Below the pieces are notes generated by a model. The model searched no databases. It was not told the DNA's origin and saw only the letters and a list, made by a program, of their open reading frames with translations. Below, piece after piece: positions 11,124-23,300 of a stretch of 39,900 nt of DNA. The stretch comes from Apostichopus californicus. Taxonomy: Eukaryota > Echinodermata > Holothuroidea > Aspidochirotida > Stichopodidae. The position numbers and the translations under genes are program-made. Where the stretch lies: NCBI GenBank assembly GCA_020650975.1, contig JAIPMN010001641.1, positions 1 through 39,900 on the forward strand. Direction: 5' to 3'. Position 1 is the stretch's first letter. Each line of letters begins with the position of its first letter.

Positions 11124-11429
11124 GGTCAGCTGACCGTGGTTAATCCTGTGAGTAACGCATGGTAAAATTACGGGGCATCACTTTAATAAATCTTTGGTTA
11201 TATGTAACCAAAAATGTTTTGTTTTATGATTTTTCCCCCACACAAATGGTAGTGTATGAATGAACAGGGTTAATGAACGGTCTAGCGTGCGTTACTCACA
11301 TGATTAATGCACTCCGGGTGTTAATGCTATCGCTGGATGTACTCGGGCTCCGCCCTCGTGCATCGCTTGCATTATCCCCGATCGTGCATTAATCCTGTGA
11401 GTAACGCACGCTAGACCGTTGATTAACCC
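11124..11429. mobile_element. Palindromic element with 46-bp arms and an extra arm-motif copy
   Basis: Arms 11267-11312 and 11384-11429 are reverse complements at 44 of 46 positions (core CTAGCGTGCGTTACTCACA), with a 71-bp GC-richer loop holding CTCGGGCTCCGCCCTCG. A third copy of the arm motif (TAATCCTGTGAGTAACGCA) lies at 11141-11159, next to a 12-bp perfect palindrome GGTCAGCTGACC (11124-11135). This fits a foldback or MITE-like element starting ~110 bp after the last visible NMD3 exon. Confidence 0.6.
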
Positions 11430-12897
11430 CTTATTCGTGAAATGAATCAATCATGGCAAATGCAAAGCATATAAATACACTAAATAATAGACTAGACTTA
11501 GTCCTAAGGCATTAGGCCTTCAATATAATCCACAGTCCATTTTGCTCCTTGTTTTAGGATTTCTTTGTTTATATTGTAAAATTTAATACAATTAAGTTTA
11601 ATTTTACATTTCAAAGGGTTTAATTTCTAATTGGAAAGCTGGTACGTGTTGCTAAATAGAAAGATTTTCAATGCTTCATGCAAGCTCATTTTATAACGTT
11701 CGCATAGGACTGTAATTCACTGTACTGTGTACATATGTATATATATTAATATATATATATCGTTCGCACACTGGTTACAGTATACGGAACAATCAGTAAT
11801 CAAGGAATTTCACAGGTATCGCACAGTACTGATCTGCAACCGTACATGGCCTTTACGCATGAGATGCATATGTTATAGAGGGAATGTTTATAGGCATGTC
11901 TTATCATTAGATAATTAGCTATTTTGCTGATGAAAATATCCATCCTTTTGCTGATTTTTTTAAAATTGGAGATGTTTTTCACACAAACTATGTTTGGTAA
12001 GTGTTTGAAGTAGCGTAAGGATCACAATTAATGGTATGCAGGCATCACTTTGAGGTGATAATTAAATGCAATATGCTCTTAAGAAAATGAATTTGAGATT
12101 AATATGAGTACAACAATAATAAAGAAAGTTTCACATTGCACAATCTCAAAAAATCCCTTTTAACACTAATTAAATGCTGTACTTTGAAAAAGCAAGAAAA
12201 CGAAAGGGATCTGGTTAGACAGACTCAAGGAAGATGTTGTTAAATATAAGTTGTTATTAGAACTTATTCAATGCTACTTATCAGTCAAGTTTCAGGTAAC
12301 ATTCAATTGCTTTCTAGGTATCTGTTTTGAACAGTAACTGGAATTCAATCCACTTTTTTACTTGTACAGATGTGCAGTAGAACGAGAATGTGGTTTGTAT
12401 AGTTCAGAAATGAAATGCAACCAGTCGTAACATCATTAACCAACGTCTGCTGGTAGCATTAAAGCTACATGAAAACTTAATCTGTTTGTTTCATCAATGA
12501 AAATATCAAACCAGGAATCATGAGAATTACAGGTAAGGATTGCAAATTCAAAAAAAAAAATGTAACACCAAATTTGTGGGACACAAATGTTATTGCATTA
12601 AAACATTGATCATTTCCATAGTTTCAACCATATAAACCTATACACCTCTAGAGTAGGATTGTACCCCAAATGGTAAAAAACTTCCAAGGTTTCAAAGTTT
12701 AAAGTAAAAGACTAACTTTGAAACTTTGTGTGACAAAACCACTTCTGCCCTGGATGTATAAAACTGTTTAATAATTCACTACATACAGAGGGCGCTGTGT
12801 TATTGATCCTAACGCGCTTTATCTTTGCTGTTTACAGACCTCTGAACCATAGAAACATGATCAAGTGAAAAAGGTCATCAACATGCCAACACGCCGC
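11430..12897. other. NMD3/SMG5 convergent interval, first part: nothing coding seen
   Basis: AT-rich sequence with an AT microsatellite (about 11733-11762). I looked for the expected next NMD3 exon (plus strand) and the last SMG5 exons (minus strand) and recognised neither. Confidence 0.4.
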
Positions 12898-13310
12898 ATA
12901 AAACTTGCATACAGACACGCTGGGTGATTGACCAGTCAAAGGATCCAGTTTAAACTTGCATACAGACACGCTAGATGATTGACCAGTCAAAGGAGCCAGT
13001 TAAAACTTGCAAACAGACATGCTGGGTGATTGACCAGTCAAAGGATCCAGTTTAAACTTGCATACAGACATGCTGGATGATTGACCAGTCAAAGGAGCCA
13101 GTTTAAACTTGCATACAGACATGCTGGGTGATTGACCAGTCTAAGGTTCCAGTTTAAACTTGCATACAGACATGCTGGGTGATTGACCAGTCAAAGGAGC
13201 CAGTTTAAACTTGCATACAGACATGCTGGGTGATTGACCAGTCAAAGGATCCAGTTTCAACTTGCATACAGTCTTACAGATGCACTGGGTGATTGAGCAG
13301 TCAAAGGATG
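12898..13310 (+). repeat. 51-bp minisatellite
   Basis: About eight copies of a 51-bp unit with core AAACTTGCATACAGACA and GATTGACCAGTCAAAGGA. Units begin at 12901, 12952, 13003, 13054, 13105, 13156 and 13207, with a degraded last one near 13258. Although 51 is a multiple of three, the frame opening AAA CTT GCA is stopped inside the unit, and no gene is attached. The copies are very alike, which suggests recent expansion. Confidence 0.9.
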
Positions 13311-14385
13311 TAGTTGTGCAGTTTGGCCAAACGACAATGAACTTTAGGAAACAAAAGTTATGGTACTTGAAACAATTAGATTAACTTGAAACTTCAAAAA
13401 TATGTTTCTACAAATCTCTTCTTTAATTTAATAATCGTGAATGAAATTGTATACAAAATTATTGATCAACTAGCGGTACTGTTACGATCTGTTGTCCAGA
13501 CACTGCAGCTTGTTGAGTTCTGCGGAACTAGAAAGGGTCGATACGATTGAGCCCTCTGTTGATTTCGTGGCTAGAGAGCTCCATGATGTGTAAATATTAC
13601 ATGGCTTGGTGAGAGAGAGACCACAAAGTTATAAGCAAACTGAAAGCTCAGCTTTAAGATCAAGACTTAGAGTAATGGAGAGGGGAAGCATGTCATATAA
13701 TCTGAATTGAAGGGTACCATCCAAAAACCACACAAAAATGTCAGCTCAAAACTAAATTTTATGTCTGGGGCAAACAGTTGGAAGCAGTAACAACTTCCTG
13801 CTTGTGTCTGCCTCGGATTAGAGCTGCATTCCACAAGCCTAGCGGAATTGCATACAAATAATGAAGATTAATGCCCCATAATCATAATTACCTTGGAAAA
13901 TGAGTAAATAACAAACTGAATTGAAATTACCGGCATAGAAGTAAGTCAATCACAGCTGCAACTACTATGATGTTATTAAAAACTAAATCTCAATCTCAGA
14001 GTACAGTAATATTTTGCAATCTTTTTTTTAGGCCAATGATGAGACAATTATGTGTTTTTTGTTTTTTTGGGGGGGGGGGTGGGGGTGGGGGGAGGGCAAA
14101 CCAAGTACCACTTACTTCACATCTTGAAAGTTTGCACAAAGGATTTACTATATAAGGGCTTATGGTTGTTAATTTCTCTTTATCTCATAAAGCTGCCTGG
14201 AATATCCTGAACAGGTAAATAAAATTATTATGGATAGATGTTCCCAGAATTTCATGCTATAAAGGAATTGGAACTTGCATGTTCAAATAGATACTGCACA
14301 GTGATTTAACCAGCAAGAAACTGGTTGTGGAAGGAACGAAAATCATTACATACAAGTGATTATCACAGCTGAAAGCCGCATTCAG
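13311..14385. other. Convergent interval, middle part: noncoding with a G-rich run
   Basis: No exon was recognised. A strongly G-rich run follows a T tract at about 14053-14095 and has several G3+ groups that could form a quadruplex. Confidence 0.4.
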
Positions 14386-14765
14386 TGTTTCCTTCAGTGT
14401 TTTTTAATTTTTCATTCAGTGTATTTTCATTTACTATTTTTTCATTCAGTATTCATACATTTGATTTTTCATTCAGTATTCATACACTAGTTTTTTCATT
14501 CATATTTTTTCATACACTTGTTTTTTCATTCAGTGTTTATTTACATTCACTGTTTGTCATTTAGTGCTATATTTTCATTCAGTGTTTATCATTCACTATT
14601 TTTTCATTCAGTATTCATACACTTGTTTTTTCAATCCTTTTTTTTCATACACATGTTTTTCATTCAGTGTGTTTGACATTCAGTGCTTTATTGAGTGTTT
14701 TTCCATACCAGTATTTTTTCATAAACTTGTAGTATTTTCATTCCGTGTTTTATATTCATTGATTT
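14386..14765 (+). repeat. Degenerate TTTTCATTCAGT array
   Basis: The motif CATTCAGT or close variants recurs more than ten times, mixed with ATTCATACAC and T runs at irregular 12-40-bp spacing. The strand is strongly T-rich. The open frame across part of it is only compositional bias. Confidence 0.7.
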
Positions 14766-17388
14766 ATTCAGTTATCTGCATGGTAGTTTCACTCTACATT
14801 CAAAAGAAACGTTTACACAACATTTAATGTTTGTTTGATTGTATCTGTGTCGGAGCAGATGCAGATGCCAGAATATTGGCTTTACCTTGTCTGAAAGATT
14901 AATACCTTCAAAGCAAATATCAACATTACACTCCCCGGACACACATACCTCTCACAGCAGTCTGCCTTGGTCTATGTTAGTTTGTACTTCCGATTTGTAG
15001 TGAAGCTTTAAACATTACCTCGAAGTGATTAATGGGGTATATTACACAGCTTGGGGCCAGAAAAAGTACTTCAATCTATTTGCGTCAAAACATGGATCTG
15101 CTAGGAGTAAGTGGATGGAACAGGATATACGGCTGATGTGTGTGGCATATTCAGTATGAACCAGAGCAAACCTCTTTAAATGATAGAGACAAATTATGAG
15201 ATCTTACCATTTGTCGTAAACATGGATAAAGTCCAAATCAGTTTCTATAAAATATAAGCTAGTGCTAACTGCAAAATGTGAAGACCAAACAGGGTACATT
15301 TTGCTAAAAATTAACTTGTTAAATTGACTTGAATTGTAAAAAGGGCAAGTTGAATTAAGTTACAATTAATTATTAGAAAAATATTTATAAGCATGTACTT
15401 TCAGTTTTTTGAGAGTTATACTATGTTACCCACTGACTTCATGTTATTTTGACAGGTTTCATAGCATCATAATTCATTCCTCAATTTTCTGGAAAATTAG
15501 TTTTAAAGGTACTAGGGAGTTGGATTGCAATGGTCTAGCATTTGACCAGAACAGCAACAGTACACCGAGCTTATTTTGCCGAACAACTTTACAAATGCAC
15601 TGATACAGCAGCAAACTGACAGCTCGCAGCAGCTTGGGCAACTTTGTGTACATTCGTAGTTTAGCATTGAAGTTATTAATGCTGCAATTTGCCAGTTACC
15701 TCTCAATCCATTAATATGCATTTAGCAGATAATTTAGATCTATATTTGAGATACGGGTGTTTTGATATTTGAATAATGCCTTGTATCAAAAGATAAGCCG
15801 TTAGATACTAAAGAGAAACCCCCTGTTGTGGGTTTAGATGTTATCAGGCCCATTGTGTGGCCAGAAGATTGGTCTTTAGCTTTTCATGGGAACGTGATAC
15901 ATTTGTAATGTTTGCTACAGCAGTCATGAACCTGTAATGTGATGTGCTGGTTTGTTCGTTCATTTCTCCTGATCTGAAAACCCCTTATTATGAACACTGT
16001 GGTGCATACCACTAGGATTAAATATAATTTACAGCTTATCTGTTCCTATGAAGTATCACTGTGTTGTATGATCTACTTGACCAAATGCGGTTAAAAAAAA
16101 ACAAGGAAAACTCAGACGTCATCACCCTGACTTTTACAGAGTTAGATGAACGGACTTTAAACTTAGTGAACATGTGTGTCTAAGACGGTATACAAACAGT
16201 TTTTCAAAAAAAAAGATTCAACCATATGAACAATAATTAATTATTAACGTACTGTAAAATTCTGGCAGGTTGAACAGCCTTAAGTTTATTCTAGCACAGA
16301 GAAAAAGAAGCGCTGTACTAATTTTTCAATGCGTGCTAACCTGTGTTCTCTAAAACTTCCATAAAGTCAAATTATCGAAGCTATGCAGCTCAATTGACCA
16401 ACTGCTGTTACTATGAATAAACAAAAACGGAGTGAATTTTAACCAAGAAATACAAAATAGAATACAAGATCTTGTTTCTATGGAAGTAAAAGTGATTGAT
16501 CTTGGAGAAAGACAGTTATGAAGGTTGTCAGAGTTGAAATAATGTTAAACTTTTAGTAATATATTTAAAGTTGGGTAGATAAATCCTTGCGAAACAGCCA
16601 AATATCATAAAATCGATTGGCTACTGAAATTTTTTTTTTTAAAAAGACACTTCTCTAAACCACATACATAGTGACATCAGAAAGCATCTCTCAATACAAA
16701 TAAATTTTGACGGTAAAAGCTAAACCAAACAATGGAGTCATATTGTTGCTCACTTACCTTACAGGCAAACTGTGGATTTGTTTATCACTTACTGGTGTAT
16801 ACACGTTCCAGGTAAATACATTCTTTTTCCCAAATTCCAAAAAGAGAGAAAATGGCATGCAGTTAACATAGCATATCACCATTAATGTAATAATAAGTAG
16901 TAATGATATTTATAAGTGATGGAAGGTGGCACCTGGGCAATGGAGGGTTATCCAGGAGTTATCCATGGATTCCCATCAAATTTGATCTTCCATAATAAAT
17001 AAATAAAATTGGAAAAGTTTTAATCCCTCCCCCTACCCCCTCCCTCATACTAAAGCTGACAATTGGATAGCTGCATGACATGAAGTGGAAACTACAAGCC
17101 AAGCAGATATGTTCAAAGTTATATGTGGTCACATTTGGAATAATTGCCTTTCAGACCAGTGATGGCAACAACCACGACATTGAGGTTGATGACAACGATC
17201 ACCATTGATGATACCGGTTATTGTTCATTACTAGTTTACATAGGGGCAGTACGCCTGCACACAGCAAAACAGGGCAATGTCGACAAAGGCCTTGCACTGC
17301 TCTACATACATGATCAGGTTTTGCAGATACCATCACAAGGACAGATGCTCCACCATCTTTGCACCGTAATGACAAATATTGGTCTTAC
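14766..17388. other. Convergent interval, last part: expected SMG5 3' exons not recognised
   Basis: The next SMG5 exon should start with two bases completing a codon after ...VVVIPQD and encode the rest of the PIN domain. Reading the minus strand I found no such exon, and no NMD3 exon on the plus strand. The 141-codon plus-strand frame at 17144-17569 overlaps the antisense of the SMG5 exon and has no family resemblance. Confidence 0.4.
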
Positions 17389-20300
17389 CATCTTGAGGTA
17401 TCACTACCACGAAGCGTCCACACTCGCTCAACTGTCTAATGATATTCAGTTGGTTGCACATGACATCGGCGATGGGTATCACGTACGGTGGGAGACCCTC
17501 ATCCTCATTCAATATGCTGCCCTCAAGTTTACGAACCACAGACTGACAAAAAAACAAAACATCAAATGAGAAAGTCAACAACTCATTTCATTTAAGAAAA
17601 AAGAGTGATGAGTGATGTTTTGACAAACATGACAAGTACATGTTAATAATTCAAACCCTGTGTAAACATGGATGTTATGTACCATATGTCACATTAATGA
17701 AGAGCAAATTATGCACTGCATTGCCTATGAGGTAGCACTACCATACAAAAGTCTATTTAAACATAAATGGACCGGAAAAATGAAATAATTAATTTTTAGT
17801 TCGGTTACAGAAAAAAGAAAAAAAAATGCAGAACATATTATCACAGATCCAAATAAACTGTATTTGAGATATTAGAGTATGGAAATACTCACATAATATT
17901 TGGATACTCTTCAAAAATATATATTCTCAAAAACTTGAGCCTGAATTTGCCCTTACATGAAATTTTTCACTTTGTCCTCATGTCTTAAACCATGACCTCT
18001 AAAAGGTCCTTCAGTGCATTATGGTGCAATGATGTGGCAAAATTTAGACCCTATCTTTGAACAAAATGTTTATTTTCCAGGTTTGCATTGCAATACAGAA
18101 GTTTCTTTCGTCCTCTCTGAAATGTGAAGCTCATTTAATCCACCTTTTTGCAGTTGTGTAAATTTACCTCTTTTTTTTATTATTATTATTATGTTCTTGG
18201 TTTACTTTTCTGTTATCTTCTTTCATAGCGGATCTTCTTGATCAACCTCATCTTTTATCATGGATGTTCTCTTCTGTTCCAAAACTTAAGCTACTTGTTT
18301 TCTTAATTTCTTTCTATGCCCATTTTTATTATTATTACTATTATTACTAACATTTAAGTTTTTAATCTTTATCTACTGAGATTCTGTTTTCCATTTCAGA
18401 GAGTGAAACAAATCTTGAATTATTGGATCATAAAAGAACAAATTAACATTTACCTGCATCCTCAGCTGGGCCATACTCTTCATAAGCTTTTGTTTCTTCT
18501 CTTCTGCTAATGCCTGAGAACACAAAGTTGGAAGTAAATGTATTAAAAATTCATAACAATAAATGATAAATATATATATATACTGTACTAAATGAAATGG
18601 AAATATACGACCAAGGCAAATGAATATATATATATTTGAAATAGTAATTAAGTTGGAAAATCCAGAACAGTGAAGAAACTTCCAGCCACCACAGGGATTC
18701 CAACCCGGGCCTCACGCTTTATATGCGGACACACTAACCACTGTATGTCCAGAGGTTTGAAACCATTTAGGAAGGTCATCATTCCACTGTAGGCTCCCGC
18801 CACCTGTATCAAACCATATATACTTATATATACAATGCTAGAATCACAAGCTAGGAAAGGGTGGTCTTAGACCATATTCAAGTTTGGGAATTGTAACCAC
18901 AGCGCCCGGTGTAGTATGGCGGAATTTTTGGCACCGAGGTTTTCCCCAACGGAAATTACCTGCCGAGGTGGATATTGGGTAAGGAAGTCGGCAGGGTTTC
19001 CCCTAAAATGTATTGTAATTGCTTCTAACTTCAAATCTGTAACCGTATATAAACCAATGATATCTACTGGATCTTTTGTAGTAAGTCTCACATCACCGGC
19101 CTCAACAAAAACTTGGGACTCCTAAACAACTACTAGTTCCACAAACTTATGTGATCCATTTTTCCTATTCTTTGCTCCTTAATCCGTTTCTTGTAAAGTC
19201 ATGCTTTATTTGGTACTAATTCCATCAAGTGCCACTCACTCTTATCAAGCATCATACTTTCGTCGCAGCGGGACGGAAAGTTCCAATGTATTTTATAAAG
19301 CAGCACTCCTTAATTGTCAATTATGAGTCATATCTTATTTCTCTGCATTTGTCTAACTTATATATATAAAAATCCACCACAATGTAAAGTCTTCCCAAAG
19401 TAGCCAGAATTCTGATTCCTGTAAAACGTAGGAAGTTCAATAATAACATGAAGAAGGGAAGGTTTTAATTTATTTATAAACAAAAGCAAGGCAATACCGA
19501 CATATCAGCAATTAATAAAAATTGGTATGGTTATTCAACTTTTCAGAATTCATTCTATATTTATTACCTTTCCTTCCTCTATGAATTATGAAAACTAATA
19601 TTAGGGGCAAGAAGGGGAATAAGACTACTAACTCACAAGATTTTCAGTATCCAAACAAAAAGGACATTTCTAAAACTTCCTTCTCCTTTATCTCTCCACT
19701 TGCTCCCCGTCCCCCCCGCCCCAAAGAAAAGAAAAATAGACAATGGAAGGACACATGTAGAGAAATGATCTAACCATTAATTGAAAAATGATATATTAAT
19801 TGATGGGGGTGTCAAAGACTTCCTAAGAAAATTCAATAAAAACTCTCTCTCAAACAAAAACAAGGTTTTCACAAAACACAGTACCACCTATATATTTTCT
19901 CTTGTGTCCATGAATAACACTTATCAGGTTCAACCTTACAACATACCTGTTATTGATGCACCACAAGAATAGTGAATAAAGGAATAAGTATAAAAGAAAT
20001 ATTTAAATCTTACTTTTTGTGCCTTTTCCTCTGCCTCTTGCTTCTCCATTAGGTCATCAATACCGGAGACATCCAAGGCCTTGCACACAAAATGCTTGGT
20101 ATCCCCGTCCCAGTGAAATGCAACCTCATCAAGGCCTGCTAAGACTTCACCAAATTTCTTAAGGCAAATGATCCTAATGAGATCCTTGCAATGATAAAAA
20201 CAAAACAAATATTCAAATATGAGACACTGAAATGAAATAACCGTTACTGAAGCTCGCTAAAAAAAACTCACTACTATAAATTCAATTCTCATGAATTTAA

Positions 20301-23300
20301 AAGAATTTAAAACAAACTCCACCCCCCCCCCCTTCCATTTTCCAATCACCCTTATCATGTCTGTGCTCTTTGCAACAATTTGTTTATAATTATCCAGATA
20401 TAGTTCTCTGTTCACAAGCAGCTTACACTCTTAAACTTTTACAATACTAACCAAAACTTTACCTTTCCAGATTTATCAACAAATTGCATCAATTTTCGTG
20501 ACATTTATTGATCTCATTTTTTTCATTTTTACCTCATCTGCTTCACTAAGATCTAACATGCACTCTTGTCTGAAGTTCAACAGTTTGTGGGCGTTCTCCA
20601 AGACAGGGATCTTCCTAGCTGCCATGTCCTCCGTGAGTGGTACCGGCTGTATCCAAGTATCCTGTAGCAGTGCATCCTTCACTATGGTCTTCAGATGGTT
20701 TGACTCCAACATATCTATAGGAGCAGAGCAACGGGGACGACGTTACAAGACTCTGTGTCACATTGTCTCGAAAAATAATTGAAACTAAACAAAGAAATGT
20801 CAAATCAGATTTGATGGTAGAGCTCCCATCTTCGTCACAAATAACGATATCAGTTTATTTTGCAAACCAGTTGGACACGATCCTAATTTTGCATCGTAGA
20901 GAAAAGAACATTCTATTCTCAGGGTTCTGTCTTCAGAGGCAGATTTATTGCCTATTTGTGTTTTAAGGGGATAAGCAGATTGTTACATTGTGTGTGTGTG
21001 AGTGTGTGTGTGTGAGTGTGTGTGTGTGTGAGTGTAAAACAAAGTTGTGTGCATGTTTGTGTCCTTTTCTCTTTAATTTAAAAAAAAACGTCATTTTCAG
21101 AACAAGTTATTTGTCTTCTTATATAGAGAAATTCAAATTCTTAGGTACCCACAACAGCATTTTCATTCAGAAGTACTGACAATGTGATCAAAGTCATGCA
21201 ATATTGACAGAGTCAAGGAAGTCACAGAATATGGACAAAGTCACAGAATGTTGACAAAGTCAAAGAATATGGACAAATCATGCAGAATGCATACACCTCA
21301 GAATTTCCAATATCATATCTCAAAATCTAAGATGGTTGGCCATCCCAAACCGCAGCCACATCAAAGCAATATAGAAAGATTTCTCCCTCGTGAGTCTTAC
21401 CTACACATCTCGTTTCCAGGTCACGTGGCAAAAAGTTCAAAAGTCCAGCATATCTCGACCAAAGCGTCTGCGAATTCTGGAGATAAGACAGAGGAGATAT
21501 CTATTGTCAATGAGAAGTAGGTCTAATAACCAGCTAATGGCACCTTTTTGACAACAATGATGATAACCACTTAACTAACTCAACCTTACACCCAACCTCC
21601 ACCCTACTTCCTTTCCTCAGTATGTGTCGTAAGCTTCAGACTTACCTCTGCCGTTGATTTAATGGTATCTTTTTCAGCTCTTAACCAGTCGGTGAGAACC
21701 TTAACAACTGATATTAGTCCGTCATTTGATAGAATCTCCCGGAGCTGATCCAAGGGAATGACGGGTCCATCTGAAATTTTTTCATCTTTTTCACCCAAAT
21801 TCTCCTCCGTGACTCCTACGTCTATGTCACTCTCTGAGCTCGACTTTGTAAAGGCGTCAAAACTGGGAGCGAGTTTGATACTCCTCCTGCCTAGCGGTAA
21901 TGAAGCCCCCTCCGCCATAAGTTGAGAGGTGATGTCCTTTAGATTCCCGTCGGAATTATCCTCTTCACGGCCCGCCGATGTCATCTCGAGAGTCTTCGAT
22001 TGCAACTTCTCGTTCCTCTTGGCTTCTCTCTCTTCACTGTCGTTGGGTTCCAGAAAGTAATCACTATCGGAATCGATTGCAAACGGATCTTCTTCGTCGT
22101 CCGAGGAGGTGAAATCTGATTGGCTGCTGATCATGCTCTCGTCGCCCTCACTCAGGTCGGACTCATCGCTGTGTTCCTTCTCCTGACTTTTAGCCTGTTG
22201 ATTTGAGGAAACAGTTCACAAGTGCTTCATGTACTGTCTATTCTAACAGCATCGTCTGACCACCTGACTTTAAAACAAAGTGGTCATATTTTGAAGTGAG
22301 AACGGTGACAGGACACCCTTAAAAAAAAATTGACATATTTCTGGAAATAAAAGACAGGAGTTTGGAGTAATAAATAAAAGGTAAACTTCACCAAGTTAGG
22401 GTTCGGCTGCTTTCGGTTTCATTTTTACTCGATGGAAAGGTATATTGTATGGGCATGAATCCCAGCAAATCCCACACCCTAAATAAAATTTTAAAAAATT
22501 AAATAAACCAAAAAATAAAGCAGGATATTAAGCATGACAGTAGACATCGGTGGGCAGGTGATGAACCTTAATGTGTTTCCATTTCCTATACACAAGTCAT
22601 GGTTAATAAGTATGTTTACTTTGACAAATCAAGAGCAGACACTCACTTTCCTTCTCCTTCTCCTCGACCTGGTTCCTTTACCACCGGGCTGTTGTGCGAG
22701 CCTCACCGTACCGTCACTGTCCACATCCTGACTTAACGAAGGAGTAAGGGTATCGGCAGGGCTAGCATAATCCAAAGCTGCTTTCGTGGTAGGGATATCC
22801 TCTGATGATGGCAAAGGTATAAAAGGAGACATAAGAAAATGTAAGGGTCATACCTAGAAATGTCTGTTTGGGAGGAAAAGTAGGTCTTGGAATATAGTTC
22901 CTTATTCCATAAGTGTTGGAAAACCTAAACATCCACCATGTTTCTACATTTGAGGATTCCCAAATAGCCTTACTGCATTGTCATCTTCCAGCTATCCATC
23001 TCTTGTCGAACAAAGTTTCCTTTGGAGCAATTTCAAAAGTATTTTCTACTATAAGTATTGTAAGGGGATGTATTCTCTACTATGAGTATTGTAAGGGGAT
23101 GTATTCTCTACTATGAGTATTGTAAGGGGATGTATTCTCTACTATAAGAATTGTAAGGGGATGTATTCTTCACTATGAGTTTTGTGAGGGATGTATTCTC
23201 TACTACAAGTATTGTAAAGGGATGTATTCTCTACTATTAGTATTGGGAGGGGATGTATTCTCTACTATGAGTATTGTAAAGGGATGTATTCTCCACTATA

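Noticed and set aside
13931-13955. Possible tiny SMG5 exon on the minus strand encoding A-V-I-D-L-L-L-C-R
   Set aside because: It fits phase and has VID as in the PIN domain, but the following residues do not match (LDLLKK expected) and an 8-codon match is too short to trust.
15541-15600. FCRTTLQMH peptide resembling NMD3 YFCRTHLGHLL
   Set aside because: Only a few residues match, with no surrounding NMD3 similarity or suitable splice sites.
17144-17569. 141-codon plus-strand frame
   Set aside because: It covers the antisense of the SMG5 PIN exon; the minus strand is the coding one.
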